From NCBI RefSeq assembly GCF_014204795.1, contig NZ_JACHMB010000001.1, forward strand, positions 9,684,501 through 9,748,500: 64,000 bases of DNA, given 5' to 3'. The notes beneath the pieces are model-generated. The model made no database searches, was not told where the DNA came from, and was given only the letters and a program-made list of their open reading frames with translations. The position numbers and the translations under genes are program-made. Origin of the DNA: Nonomuraea jabiensis (GTDB lineage Bacteria; Actinomycetota; Actinomycetes; Streptosporangiales; Streptosporangiaceae). This document shows, one piece after another, positions 8,498 to 16,300 of this stretch (the stretch's first letter is position 1; each line of letters opens with the position of its first letter).

Positions 8498-9289
8498 GTG
8501 ACCGCATCGGCGATGGTCGCCGAATTCGATGATGTCGCCGCCTGGACCGCCGACGCCGTCGAGCAACTGGGGGAGCGCCACGCCATCCCGGCCGCCTGCC
8601 GTGGCAGCGCGAGTCCGGCGGCACTGGCCTGGCTGGCCGAGGCGTGCGAGCTGTCGCCCGGCATCAGGCTGCTGGACGTGGGCGCGGGCGCCGGCGGGCC
8701 GGCGGCCTGGGCCGTAGAGCGGTTCGGGGTCCGGCCGATCCTGCTGGAGCCGATGCCGGCCGCGGGCCGGGCCGCCGCCCGGCTGTTCGGGTTGCCCGTC
8801 ATCGCGGGGGACGGGCGGCGCATTCCCCTCCGAACGGGGTCGGCCGACGCCGCCTGGTGTCTGGGGGTGCTGTGCACCGTACAGGACAAGGCCGCGGTGC
8901 TCGGCGAGATCCACCGGGTGCTGACGCCCGGCGCCTCACTGGGGCTGCTGGTGGTCATCGCCCGGGGCCCGCAGCTCCTTCCGGTGCCGGACGGCAACCA
9001 CTTTCCCACCCAGGGGGAGCTTGCCGGGCTGCTCGCCGGCGCCGGGTTCGAGATCGTCGAGCAGACCGACCAGCCCGGCGGGATGCCGCCGTCCTGGTCG
9101 CGTCGCGCCGAGCAGGTCGCCGCGGTGATCGCGACCCGCCACCGGGCCGAGCCCGCGTACGCGCTGGCCGCTCACCAGGGTGAGCGCTTCACCCGCCTGT
9201 TCGCCTCCGGCCAGATCGCTGTACGACTGATCCACGCGGTCAGCCGGCCTGCCGGGCATCCACTCAAGTCACGCATGGAGGAAAGATGA
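8498..9289 (+). CDS. Class I SAM-dependent methyltransferase
   Basis: 263 aa from the GTG at 8498 (VTASAMVAEFDDV). Motif I is LLDVGAGAGGPAAW and the acidic residue of motif II follows in LLEPMPAAG. The later WCLGVLCTVQDKAAVLGEIHRVLTPG segment is typical of methyltransferase_11 domains. The 200 bp upstream of the GTG hold an imperfect tandem repeat but no convincing gene. The 3' end overlaps a 44-codon ORF by ATGA. The methyl acceptor is unknown. Confidence 0.75.
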   Translation: MTASAMVAEFDDVAAWTADAVEQLGERHAIPAACRGSASPAALAWLAEACELSPGIRLLDVGAGAGGPAAWAVERFGVRPILLEPMPAAGRAAARLFGLPVIAGDGRRIPLRTGSADAAWCLGVLCTVQDKAAVLGEIHRVLTPGASLGLLVVIARGPQLLPVPDGNHFPTQGELAGLLAGAGFEIVEQTDQPGGMPPSWSRRAEQVAAVIATRHRAEPAYALAAHQGERFTRLFASGQIAVRLIHAVSRPAGHPLKSRMEER

Positions 9290-9420
9290 GCGCTCCCAGC
9301 GGCGAGGAGATCGGCCTGCGGGGCCTGCTCGACGCGGTCGAGGCGCTGGAGGACGCCTCCCGGCCCGGCGATCACGTACGGGAAGAAGCATCCACCCCCT
9401 GCGACCGTCAAGGCAGCTGA
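9286..9420 (+). CDS. Small hypothetical ORF coupled to the methyltransferase
   Basis: A 44-codon ORF begins in the ATGA overlap with the methyltransferase stop, just after the GGAGGAAAG ribosome binding site. The product (MSAPSGEEIGLRGLLDA...) is acidic and lacks recognisable motifs. It could be a genuine small protein or the 5' stub of a lost gene. Confidence 0.4.
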   Translation: MSAPSGEEIGLRGLLDAVEALEDASRPGDHVREEASTPCDRQGS

Positions 9421-9460
9421 TGAACCACCTGCACCAGCGGCGAACCCGGATCGGACAAAC

Positions 9461-10363
9461 ATGCATGTGGAATCACCGGAACAGGTAAACGCACTCGAAC
9501 GGGCCGCGTCCGCCTTCGTCGAGCTGCGCCCGCGCCTGTTCGGCATCGCCTATCGGATGCTCGGCAGCGCGGTGGAAGCCGAGGACATCCTTCAGGAAGT
9601 CTGGTTGCGCTGGCAGAACACCGACCGCTCGACCGTCGAGAACCCTCCGGCGTTCCTGGCGTTGATCACCACCCGCCTGGCCATCAACGTCGCCCAGTCC
9701 GCCCGTTCACGGCGCGAGGCCTACATCGGGCCCTGGCTCCCCGAACCGGTGGACACCAGCATGGACCCCACGCTGGGCGCCGAACGGGGTGAAGCGCTCG
9801 AACTCGCCTTCCTGCTGCTGCTCGAAAGGCTCACCCCCACCGAGCGGGCCGCGTACGTGCTGCGTGAGGCCTTCGTCTACCCCTACCCGCAGATCGCGGA
9901 GATCCTGCAGGTCAGCACGGTCAACGCGCGCCAGCTCGTGAGCCGCGCCCGCAAACGGCTGACCGCCGCGCGGCGCGAGCCCATCGACAAGACCGAGCAT
10001 CGACACCTCCTGGCGGTCTTCCTCGACGCCGCCCAGACGGGCAACGTCGCCGCCCTGGAAGACCTCTTCGCCGCGGACGTCGTCAGCTCCTCCGACGGCA
10101 ACGGCATCCGCGGGGCGGCCCGCTTCCCCCTGCTGGGCAGCGCCCGCGTGGCGAGGTTCCTGGCCGCGTACGCGCCGCGGTTCTGGCCGGGCGCCGACAT
10201 CACCTGGGTCGAGGTGAACGGGCGCGCCGCCGTGCTCGTCCCGCGCAGCCGCACCGAGGTCACCCTGCTCACCATCGAGGCCTCGCCGCAGGGCATCCAC
10301 CACGTCATGTGGATCGTCAACCCGGCCAAACTCGGCTCGTTCGACCGCTCGCGAGGAGGCTAG
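9461..10363 (+). CDS. ECF41-family RNA polymerase sigma factor
   Basis: 300 aa. Sigma region 2 covers about residues 18-90 (LFGIAYRMLGSAVEAEDIL), the ECF41 linker motif WLPEP follows near residue 93, and region 4 contains LTPTERAAYVLREAF and the recognition helix ending ARQLVSRARKRL. The C-terminal SnoaL-like extension (from about residue 185) keeps variants of the two regulatory motifs, DGNG for DGGGR and NPAKL for NPDKL. ECF41 proteins have no separate anti-sigma factor; the extension modulates activity. No strong RBS precedes the ATG at 9461. It likely reads the TGTCACA promoters at 7460 and 10385. Confidence 0.9.
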   Translation: MHVESPEQVNALERAASAFVELRPRLFGIAYRMLGSAVEAEDILQEVWLRWQNTDRSTVENPPAFLALITTRLAINVAQSARSRREAYIGPWLPEPVDTSMDPTLGAERGEALELAFLLLLERLTPTERAAYVLREAFVYPYPQIAEILQVSTVNARQLVSRARKRLTAARREPIDKTEHRHLLAVFLDAAQTGNVAALEDLFAADVVSSSDGNGIRGAARFPLLGSARVARFLAAYAPRFWPGADITWVEVNGRAAVLVPRSRTEVTLLTIEASPQGIHHVMWIVNPAKLGSFDRSRGG

Positions 10364-10384
10364 ACGGGTTCGGCTGGCCTGGGG

Positions 10385-10411
10385 TGTCACAAGACGAGCG
10401 GCTGTCCTGTC
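10385..10411 (+). promoter_or_regulatory. ECF41-type promoter upstream of the sigma-like/OsmC operon
   Basis: TGTCACA (10385-10391), 16-base spacer, TGTC (10408-10411) then TTAA. Spacer and flanks resemble the 7460 promoter, so both probably respond to the same sigma factor. Transcription would start near 10418, 27 bases before a small GTG ORF. Confidence 0.65.
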
Positions 10412-10444
10412 TTAACTGCCGACTCCGAAAGAACAGAGGACATC

Positions 10445-10537
10445 GTGCGGACGACCCCGTTGCCCGGCGGCCACGCCGGCACCTCCACAGCGCGGAAACC
10501 GGCCTGCTCTCCTGGCTGTGAAGGTGGCCGGGCATGA
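10445..10537 (+). CDS. Putative 30-aa peptide, coupled to the sigma-like gene
   Basis: A GTG ORF preceded by AGAGGA, directly downstream of the ECF41-type promoter, encodes VRTTPLPGGHAGTST... and ends in CEGGRA, with two Cys residues. Its stop overlaps the ATG of the next gene (ATGA). It may be a coupling leader or a remnant; no family is recognised. Confidence 0.35.
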   Translation: MRTTPLPGGHAGTSTARKPACSPGCEGGRA

Positions 10538-11250
10538 CCGACGTGAGCGCCGGGACGCTGGCGGAGATGCTCGACGAGCGGCAGCACCTGCTCGAGATCG
10601 CCTTGTGGATGTTCGGCTCGGAGAGCACGGCTGACCGGATCGTCCAGGAGACCTATCGCCGCTGGTACGCCCTCGACGACCAGGAGCGCGCCGGCATCGC
10701 GGTGCCGCGGGCCTGGCTGACCCGGGTCGCCGGAGGCATCTGCCTGGACCTCCTCGCCGCCGCCCCGCCTGTACCCGGCGTGTCCGGAGTGCCGTTCCCC
10801 GCCTCAGCCCCGGCACCCCACCCACACCCCCACCCCCATCCCGCCCTGCTTGCGGCACACCGGCAGGCCCGGCCCGACCGGGCGATGCTCCTCCGGCACG
10901 ACCGCGTCGCCCGCCGCTTCGCCGCGGCCTGCGACCTGGGAGACACGGCCGCGCTGCGGGCGGTCCTGGCCGCGGACGCGATAGTCGTCAGCGACGGCGG
11001 CGGCAAACTCCGCGCCCCGGTACGCCCCACCTACGGCGCGGACGCGGTCGCCCGGTTCGTCACGTCCTTGCTGGCCGGCCGGCCCGTCACCGAGGTGGCC
11101 GCCGAGTCCGTGAACGGCCGGACGGGCCTGGTGCTGCGCCAGGCGGGCCGGGCCGTGGCGGTGGTGGGCGTGAGCGTCGCCGGAGCCGAGATCACCGCCG
11201 TGTGGATCGTCCTGAACCCCGACAAGCTGCGGCGCTGGCACCGCCCATGA
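10534..11250 (+). CDS. Sigma factor-like protein without region 4
   Basis: 238 aa. An N-terminal sigma region 2 (about residues 10-75: LLEIALWMFGSESTADRIVQ) is followed by a short Pro/His-rich linker (PHPHPHPHP, about residues 92-100) and then directly by a SnoaL-like domain (about residues 120-238). The domain retains both ECF41 signature motifs, DGGGK and NPDKL. The WLPEP linker and the whole of region 4, which contacts the -35 element, are absent, so it cannot act as a normal ECF sigma factor. It may compete for core RNA polymerase or act as a sensor. It is ATGA-coupled to the OsmC gene. Confidence 0.7.
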   Translation: MTDVSAGTLAEMLDERQHLLEIALWMFGSESTADRIVQETYRRWYALDDQERAGIAVPRAWLTRVAGGICLDLLAAAPPVPGVSGVPFPASAPAPHPHPHPHPALLAAHRQARPDRAMLLRHDRVARRFAAACDLGDTAALRAVLAADAIVVSDGGGKLRAPVRPTYGADAVARFVTSLLAGRPVTEVAAESVNGRTGLVLRQAGRAVAVVGVSVAGAEITAVWIVLNPDKLRRWHRP

Positions 11251-11786
11251 CCAGCGTGCCCTCACCCCAGGCGCCTCGCGCGCCGCTGAAAGGCGGACCG
11301 GTGAACAATCCGATGCTGTCCACGGAGCACGACTACAGCGGCTCCACGTTCAAGCCCCTCTATGTCACGCGCGTCGCCGTCAGCGGCGGCAGCTCCGCCC
11401 ACGGCCGGGCCACCGGCCGGGCCCGCTCCACCGACGGCGCCCTCGACCTGCGGCTGCGGATGCCCGAGGAGCTCGGCGGCGACAACACCGGCCCGAACCC
11501 CGAGCAGCTCTTCGCCGCCGGATACGCCGCCTGCTTCCACGGCGCCCTCAGCCTGCTGGCCCGCCGGCACCTGCTCGACCCCTCCTCGATCACCGTGCAG
11601 GCGAGCGTGGCTTTCGGCCGCGACCCGGCCGACGGCGGCTACCAGCTGAGCGCCGACCTCGTCGTGACCTGGCCCGGAGTCGACCGCGACCGGGTCGCCC
11701 CGCTGCTCGCCCAGGCCGCCGCGCTGTGCCCGTACGCCAAGATGACCCGCCAGGGCATCCCCGCCACCATCGACCTCGCCCCTTGA
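11247..11786 (+). CDS. OsmC/Ohr-family peroxide-detoxifying protein
   Basis: 179 aa. The Ohr pattern is clear: PLYVTRVAVSGG, GRARSTDGALDLRLRMP, then NPEQLFAAGYAACFHGAL with the first redox Cys, and LCPYAKMTR with the second. Ohr proteins reduce organic hydroperoxides through this Cys pair. The ATG at 11247 overlaps the sigma-like gene (ATGA), but a GTG at 11301 preceded by GGCGGA would give a protein of more usual length (161 aa). The link to ECF41 regulation suggests an oxidative stress role. Confidence 0.85.
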   Translation: MTSVPSPQAPRAPLKGGPVNNPMLSTEHDYSGSTFKPLYVTRVAVSGGSSAHGRATGRARSTDGALDLRLRMPEELGGDNTGPNPEQLFAAGYAACFHGALSLLARRHLLDPSSITVQASVAFGRDPADGGYQLSADLVVTWPGVDRDRVAPLLAQAAALCPYAKMTRQGIPATIDLAP

Positions 11787-11829
11787 GAACCTTCCGGCCG
11801 CCCACGTGCGCGGCGTGCGGCAAACCCCT

Positions 11830-13008
11830 TCAGGACGGCGGACCGGTGAGCGTGCCGGAGGACGAACCCGTCCGGCGTTGATCGCCCCCACCCGCCCCTG
11901 CCGCGTCTGTCGCGTCGGCCCCTTGACGGTAGACCTCCCGGCCCGCCACGAAGACCCGTACGGCCCGGCTCATCACGTCGAGCGGATCGCCCGACCAGAG
12001 CACCACGTCACCGTCCAGGCCGGGCCGCAGCGAACCCACCCGGTCGGCGAGGCCCATGATCGTGGCCGGGTTGACGGTGATCGACCGCAGCGCGCTCTCT
12101 CGGTCCAGCCCCTCCTTCATCGCCAGCGTCGCCTGGTGAACCAGGAGTTGAATCGGCACGCAGGAGTGGTCGGTCGTGATGGCGACCTGCACGCCGGCGG
12201 CGGCCAGCAGGCCCGGGCTGCGCAGGGTACGGTTGCGCAGTTCGACCTTCGACCTGCTGGTGAACAGGGGTCCGCTGATCACCGGGACGGCGCGCTCGGC
12301 CAGCAGGTCGGCCAGAAGGTGCGCCTCGGTGCCGTGGTGGATGACCAGCCGGTAGCCGAACTCGTCGGCCAGCCGCAGGGCGGTGGCGATGTCGTCGGCC
12401 CGGTGAGCGTGCTGGCACCACGGCAGCTCCCCGTCCAGGACGCGCCGAAGGACCTCCTGGGCGGGATCCTCGCGGGCGGCCCGGAACGCCGCGCGGATGA
12501 CCGCCGCCGTGCCGAGCCGGGTGGAGGTCGCGTGGCGCTTGGGATTCTCGCCGAGCGCGCTCTTCACTCCCACCGGGTCACGTACGACCATCTCGTCGAC
12601 GGTGCGTCCCGCGCACTTGACGGCCACCGCCTGACCGCCGATCGGGTTGGCGGAGCCGGGCAGGATCACGGCCGTGGTCACCCCGCCGGACAGCGCGTCG
12701 CCGAAGCCCGGCTCGGCGGGGTTGATGCCGTCGATCGCGCGCAGGTGAGCGCCGTTGAGGACGCCTTTCTCGTTCAGGTCCTCGCCGGCGGCGTCCTCGC
12801 CTTCCTCGCCGAGCCCGAGATGGGCGTGCGCCTCCACGAAGCCCGGCAGCACCCACAGGCCCGTGGCGTCCACGACGGGCATGCCCTCCGGTACGCCGAT
12901 GCCCGAGCCGACGGCGGCGATGCGGCCGCCGTCGATGAGCACCGTGCCGCGCTCGATCGGCGGGCCGTTGACGGGGACGACATAACCGCCCGTGATGGCG
13001 ACGTTCAT
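11830..13008 (-). CDS. Amidohydrolase (imidazolonepropionase-like)
   Basis: 392 aa. The metal-binding start of the barrel is VLPGFVEAHAHLGL (the HxH motif, about residue 61); later ligands lie in LVIHHGTEAH and TTDHSC (Asp). Closing motifs ITVNPATIMGLADRVGSLRPGLDGDVVLW fit secreted or cytosolic amidohydrolase_1 enzymes of the imidazolonepropionase group. It is the last gene of the minus-strand operon and overlaps the ABM gene by ATGA. It probably opens a cyclic amide or amidine; the substrate is unknown. Confidence 0.85.
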   Translation of the reverse strand: MNVAITGGYVVPVNGPPIERGTVLIDGGRIAAVGSGIGVPEGMPVVDATGLWVLPGFVEAHAHLGLGEEGEDAAGEDLNEKGVLNGAHLRAIDGINPAEPGFGDALSGGVTTAVILPGSANPIGGQAVAVKCAGRTVDEMVVRDPVGVKSALGENPKRHATSTRLGTAAVIRAAFRAAREDPAQEVLRRVLDGELPWCQHAHRADDIATALRLADEFGYRLVIHHGTEAHLLADLLAERAVPVISGPLFTSRSKVELRNRTLRSPGLLAAAGVQVAITTDHSCVPIQLLVHQATLAMKEGLDRESALRSITVNPATIMGLADRVGSLRPGLDGDVVLWSGDPLDVMSRAVRVFVAGREVYRQGADATDAAGAGGGDQRRTGSSSGTLTGPPS

Positions 13009-13304
13009 GTCTCGATCTCCTCATGTTCGACGGTGGCGGACGCGCGCAGTTCGTAGGCCTCGTCGCCCGGGTAGAGCACGGCCTTGCCGATGTCGGGGCC
13101 GGCGAAGAGGCCGATCGCCTCCCAGGACTGCCAGCGGCTGATGAACCGGAACTCCACCCACCCGTCGATCTCGGTGCGTACCGTCCGGCTGCCCAGGCAG
13201 CCGGGCACCGTGGCGCATTCGGCCGCTCCGGTGGCCTGCAGATGGCGGGCGAACGCGGCCGCGTGGCGGATGGGGACTCGTCCGGTCCAGGTACGGACGA
13301 TCAT
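13005..13304 (-). CDS. ABM-like small protein
   Basis: 99 aa, reading MIVRTWTGRVP with a central VPGCLGSRTVRTEIDGWVEFRFISRW stretch (given in part by function), the ferredoxin-like fold pattern of antibiotic biosynthesis monooxygenases. Members are cofactor-free monooxygenases or simple dimeric folds. The gene overlaps both neighbours by 4 bp in the PhzF/OCD operon. A paralogous small protein is encoded at 62507. Confidence 0.65.
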   Translation of the reverse strand: MIVRTWTGRVPIRHAAAFARHLQATGAAECATVPGCLGSRTVRTEIDGWVEFRFISRWQSWEAIGLFAGPDIGKAVLYPGDEAYELRASATVEHEEIET

Positions 13305-14269
13305 GCGAGGTCACGTGCCGAGGCCGGCACGGGTCGTCCGGCCGGCTCCTGCTCCAGCAGGCGCAGCGCGGTCTCGGCGGCGACGAGGTCCTGGATGCCC
13401 AGCCCCACGAGCTTGGCGATCGTGATCTGAGCCGGATCCACCCGCCCCAGGTGGCGGCCGAGCAGCACCTCGCCCAGCTCGGCATCGACGTCCGTGCCCG
13501 CGGCCCGCAGGTCGCCCGCGAATCGCCGCACGGCCGCACGGCTGTCGGCCACCACCAGGTCGGCCCGGTGGAAGCACGCGGTGTCCAGTTCGGCCTTGGT
13601 GGGGTCGTCGGCCCCCACGCCGGTGACGTGCTGGCCTGCTCGCAGCCAGTCTCCGAAGAGGATCGGCGCCGTGCTGCCCGTCGCGGTCACGATCACGTCG
13701 GCGCTGCGTACGGCCTCCTCGGCCTGGCTCGCCGCACGCGCGGTCACCCGGGGGAGCCGATCGGCCAGTGCCGCGCACATGGCCGTCGCCGCCGCCTGCC
13801 GCCGGCCCCAGACGATCACCTGCCGCACGGGCAGGACGGCACACACCGCCAGTGCCTGCAGGTACGCCTGCACCCCGGTCCCGAGCACGGTCAGCGCCGT
13901 GGCGTCCGGCCGGGCCAGCACGCGTGTCGCCACGGCTCCGGCCGCCGCGGTCCGCACGTCGGTGAGGTGGTGTTCATCGCGCAAGAGGGCCACGAGCGCG
14001 CCGGTGCGGGCGTCGTGGGCGGCGATGAACCCGCCGGCCGGCGGCTGGGCGTCGGCGAACCAGGTGGCCACCTTGACGGTGAAGATGGATCGTCCCGGCA
14101 TGCACGCGGACTTGACGTGCACGTCGCCACGTTCTCCGGCGGGCCGCAGGACGGCGATCGGCGCCTCACCGCGGCCCTGGCTGAACTCGGCGAAGATCTC
14201 CGCCACCGGCTCGATGAGGTCGGCGAAGCCGACGGCGCGCCGGATCGCGGGGGAGTCGTAGACCTTCAC
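13301..14269 (-). CDS. Ornithine cyclodeaminase/mu-crystallin family enzyme
   Basis: 322 aa from the GTG at 14269, which overlaps the PhzF gene's stop (GTGA). Family features: KVATWFADAQPPAGGF with the substrate-side Lys, RTAAAGAVATRVLARPDA, the NAD-binding motif VLGTGVQAYLQ, and VGADDPTKAELD near the active-site Asp. These enzymes interconvert imino and amino acids (deaminating cyclisation or imine reduction). In a coupled operon with a PhzF isomerase it probably handles an unusual amino acid. Confidence 0.85.
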   Translation of the reverse strand: MKVYDSPAIRRAVGFADLIEPVAEIFAEFSQGRGEAPIAVLRPAGERGDVHVKSACMPGRSIFTVKVATWFADAQPPAGGFIAAHDARTGALVALLRDEHHLTDVRTAAAGAVATRVLARPDATALTVLGTGVQAYLQALAVCAVLPVRQVIVWGRRQAAATAMCAALADRLPRVTARAASQAEEAVRSADVIVTATGSTAPILFGDWLRAGQHVTGVGADDPTKAELDTACFHRADLVVADSRAAVRRFAGDLRAAGTDVDAELGEVLLGRHLGRVDPAQITIAKLVGLGIQDLVAAETALRLLEQEPAGRPVPASARDLA

Positions 14270-15099
14270 GGCAGCTCCCGTAGCGTGCCGGTGCCGACCA
14301 TCGCCACGGTGCCGCCGACGGTGACGTGGTCCTCGTGGGAGGTCACGAGGATGCGGCTGGGCCGGCCGGCGAATCGCCCTTGCGCCAGGGAGATCTCCTG
14401 GCCTGCGCGGACGCGGCCGTTCCTGAGCAGGTACGCGCCGACGCACCCGGCCGCGCTGGCGGTGGCCACGTCCTCCACGACGCCGTCGTTGTTCCAGTGC
14501 CTGCCTTCCAGGCGGTCCGCGTCCAGCAGGTAGGCGAACCGGGCGTCGCGCTCGCGCAGGAAGACGTCGAAGTCCGGCCGCGTGATGCGGGCGCGGGCCA
14601 GGGCGTCGCCCATGACCGGCACGATCAGGTACGGCAGGCCGGTGGAGACCACCTGCGGCGGCAGCCTCGCGTCGAGATCGCCGGGCGACAGGCCGAGCGC
14701 CTGCGCAATGCCCTCGTCCGGCACCGCGTCGCGGACGAATGTGGCGCGTCCCTGGTCCATCACCGCGGTACGGCCCGAGGTGGTCACATGGACGGTCCCG
14801 GTCTGGAGCTCGAAGGTCCACTCGGCCTTGCCGTGCAGTTCGTGCAGGACGGCGGCGGCGCCGAGGACCGGATGACCGGCGAAGGGCAGCTCCTCGAACA
14901 GGTCGAAGATCCGGATCCTGCGGGCGTCCCAGACGAAGGCCGTTTCGAAGTGCCGCAGCTCCTGGGTGACGGCGAGCATCTGCCGCGGGTCCAGCGGCGG
15001 CGGGTCCAGGAAGACCGCCAGGCTGTTGCCGGTGTAGGGACGGTCGGCGAACACGTCGACGTGGTGGTAGGTGAGCACGTCACGACGGTAATGACCCAT
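14266..15099 (-). CDS. PhzF-family isomerase
   Basis: 277 aa from the ATG at 15099. Family hallmarks: HHVDVFADRPYTGNSLAVF at the N-terminus, FETAFV with the catalytic Glu, FDLFEELPFAGHPVLGAA, and DVATASAAGCVGAYL. The fold is that of diaminopimelate epimerase but with a single Glu/Asp in place of Cys pairs, as in PhzF. Starts at GTG 15078 or TTG 15120 are also possible; none has a strong RBS. First gene of the four-gene operon, divergent from LysR. Confidence 0.85.
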   Translation of the reverse strand: MGHYRRDVLTYHHVDVFADRPYTGNSLAVFLDPPPLDPRQMLAVTQELRHFETAFVWDARRIRIFDLFEELPFAGHPVLGAAAVLHELHGKAEWTFELQTGTVHVTTSGRTAVMDQGRATFVRDAVPDEGIAQALGLSPGDLDARLPPQVVSTGLPYLIVPVMGDALARARITRPDFDVFLRERDARFAYLLDADRLEGRHWNNDGVVEDVATASAAGCVGAYLLRNGRVRAGQEISLAQGRFAGRPSRILVTSHEDHVTVGGTVAMVGTGTLRELP

Positions 15100-15143
15100 C
15101 CGTGACATTGGGAAGCGCAATAATCATGTGCCTTGCATAATGG
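15100..15143. promoter_or_regulatory. LysR/PhzF divergent control region
   Basis: Only 44 bp separate the two divergent starts. The gap is AT-richer than its flanks and contains a T-N11-A arrangement (TGTGCCTTGCATA, 15126-15138) of the kind bound by LysR proteins. Such short divergent spacing usually means the regulator controls both directions. This is inferred from arrangement only. Confidence 0.4.
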
Positions 15144-16037
15144 ATGGTTATGGGAAAGGATTTCCAGACCGCTGATCTCCGCTCCTTCGCCGCGACCGTA
15201 CGGGCCGGGAGCATCACCAGGGCCGCCACCGCCCTGCAGCTCAGCCAGCCGGCGGTGAGCCAGCGCATCCAGCGACTGGAACAGGCCGCCGGGGAGCTCC
15301 TGCTGATCAGGGACCCGAACGGGGTCAGGCTCACCGCGGCGGGCGAGATCCTGCTCGCGTACGCCGAACGGATGCTGGCCCTGCACGACGAGGCCCGCTC
15401 CATGGTCGGAGGCGCCGGTCCCACGCCGGCCGGACGGCGCACGATCGGCCTCTTGGAGGACCTCGCGATCACCACCTTGCCCGGCGCCCTGGCCGACTTC
15501 GCCGCCCTGCATCCGCACGTCGAGCTGGACGTGACCGTCGGCCCGGCGGCCACACTGCGCCGGATGGCCGACAAGGGCCGCCTGGACCTGGTCTTCGGCG
15601 ACCCCACCGTGATGCCGGAGTCCACGGTGCGCTGGCAGCGGCAGGTGCCGCTCCTGTGGACCTGCGCGCCGGGCTTCGACGTGGACGCCGATCCGCTGCC
15701 CCTGGTGATGTTCGCACCGCCGTGCCGGTGGCGGCAGCCGGTGCTGGACGCGCTCAGCCGCCATGGCCTGCGGTGGCGCATCGCCTTCCAGAGCACCAGC
15801 CTGCCGGTCATCCAGTCGGCGATCTGCGCCGGCATCGGACTGGGCGCGCTGCTCGTGGACAACCTTCCGCCGACGGCGGTGCGCGCCTCCGGGCCGCTGC
15901 CGCCCGCCCCGCTGGTGGACCTCGCCATCGCCCGGCGCGCCGGCACCGACACCGACAGCGCCCTCACCACCCTCGAACGCCTGCTGCGCCGCGCCGCCTA
16001 CAACAGCCTGCCGCACGAGGAGCCTTCGATGGTGTGA
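15144..16037 (+). CDS. LysR-family transcriptional regulator
   Basis: 297 aa. The N-terminal winged HTH is typical: DLRSFAATVRAGSITRAATAL, then SQPAVSQRIQRLEQAAG and LTAAGE. The effector domain (residues 95 onward) has the usual alpha/beta pattern with AICAGIGLGALL near the hinge. It starts at ATG 15144 or ATG 15150. It faces the PhzF operon and is very likely its regulator; the ligand may be the operon's amino-acid-like substrate. Confidence 0.85.
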   Translation: MVMGKDFQTADLRSFAATVRAGSITRAATALQLSQPAVSQRIQRLEQAAGELLLIRDPNGVRLTAAGEILLAYAERMLALHDEARSMVGGAGPTPAGRRTIGLLEDLAITTLPGALADFAALHPHVELDVTVGPAATLRRMADKGRLDLVFGDPTVMPESTVRWQRQVPLLWTCAPGFDVDADPLPLVMFAPPCRWRQPVLDALSRHGLRWRIAFQSTSLPVIQSAICAGIGLGALLVDNLPPTAVRASGPLPPAPLVDLAIARRAGTDTDSALTTLERLLRRAAYNSLPHEEPSMV

Positions 16038-16099
16038 AGCGCGGTGAGCGCCGGCCCTCACCGCCTGCGCGATCTTTGCGCGCCGGCCGCTCGCGCTGC

Positions 16100-16105
16100 T
16101 ATCTT
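16100..16105 (+). promoter_or_regulatory. Possible -10 box of the rsgA leader transcript
   Basis: TATCTT lies 46 bp before the leader ATG, with TTGCGC (16076-16081) about 18 bp upstream as a weak -35. It would produce a leader with the short ORF and the terminator-like stem downstream. Confidence 0.35.
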
Positions 16106-16150
16106 GTCCAGCGCGTGACAACAGGAACTCTTCGAGGGAGGTGAGGATCA

Positions 16151-16219
16151 ATGACCGTCGTGGTGATGGCTGCCATCTGCGGCACTCGGTCCATCCTCAC
16201 GTCCCCGGGCCTTGGCTGA
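16151..16219 (+). CDS. rsgA leader peptide (22 aa)
   Basis: ATG at 16151 preceded by GGGAGGTGAGGA encodes MTVVVMAAICGTRSILTSPG plus two more residues, then TGA. The last codons and stop (16211-16219) form part of the left arm of the stem at 16207-16274. A ribosome at the end of this ORF would therefore block that stem. This is the arrangement of translation-controlled attenuators; the short ORF has no other obvious function. Confidence 0.65.
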   Translation: MTVVVMAAICGTRSILTSPGLG

Positions 16220-16290
16220 CCCTTCCAGGCGCCTTCCCTGGCACGGATGCGGCATGTCCCATCCGCCAAGGCCCCCTTTTCTGCAAAGGG
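16207..16290 (+). promoter_or_regulatory. Attenuator stem and RBS-sequestering hairpin of rsgA
   Basis: A perfect 10-bp inverted repeat, GGGCCTTGGC (16207-16216) and GCCAAGGCCC (16265-16274), is followed at once by CCTTTT, an intrinsic-terminator shape with a 48-base loop. A second, mutually exclusive hairpin pairs CCCTTT (16274-16279) with AAAGGG (16285-16290), and AAAGGG is the likely ribosome binding site of rsgA (TTG at 16301). Either structure would hold rsgA off until the leader is translated in a particular way. Confidence 0.6.
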
Positions 16291-16300
16291 TTCCCTTCCC

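Noticed and set aside
13005..13304. A polyketide tailoring role for the ABM-like protein
   Set aside because: No polyketide synthase or other type II genes are nearby; the family name alone does not support it.
16247..16300. ATG at 16247 as the rsgA start
   Set aside because: It lies inside the attenuator loop without an RBS; TTG 16301 has AAAGGG at proper distance and agrees with homologue N-termini.
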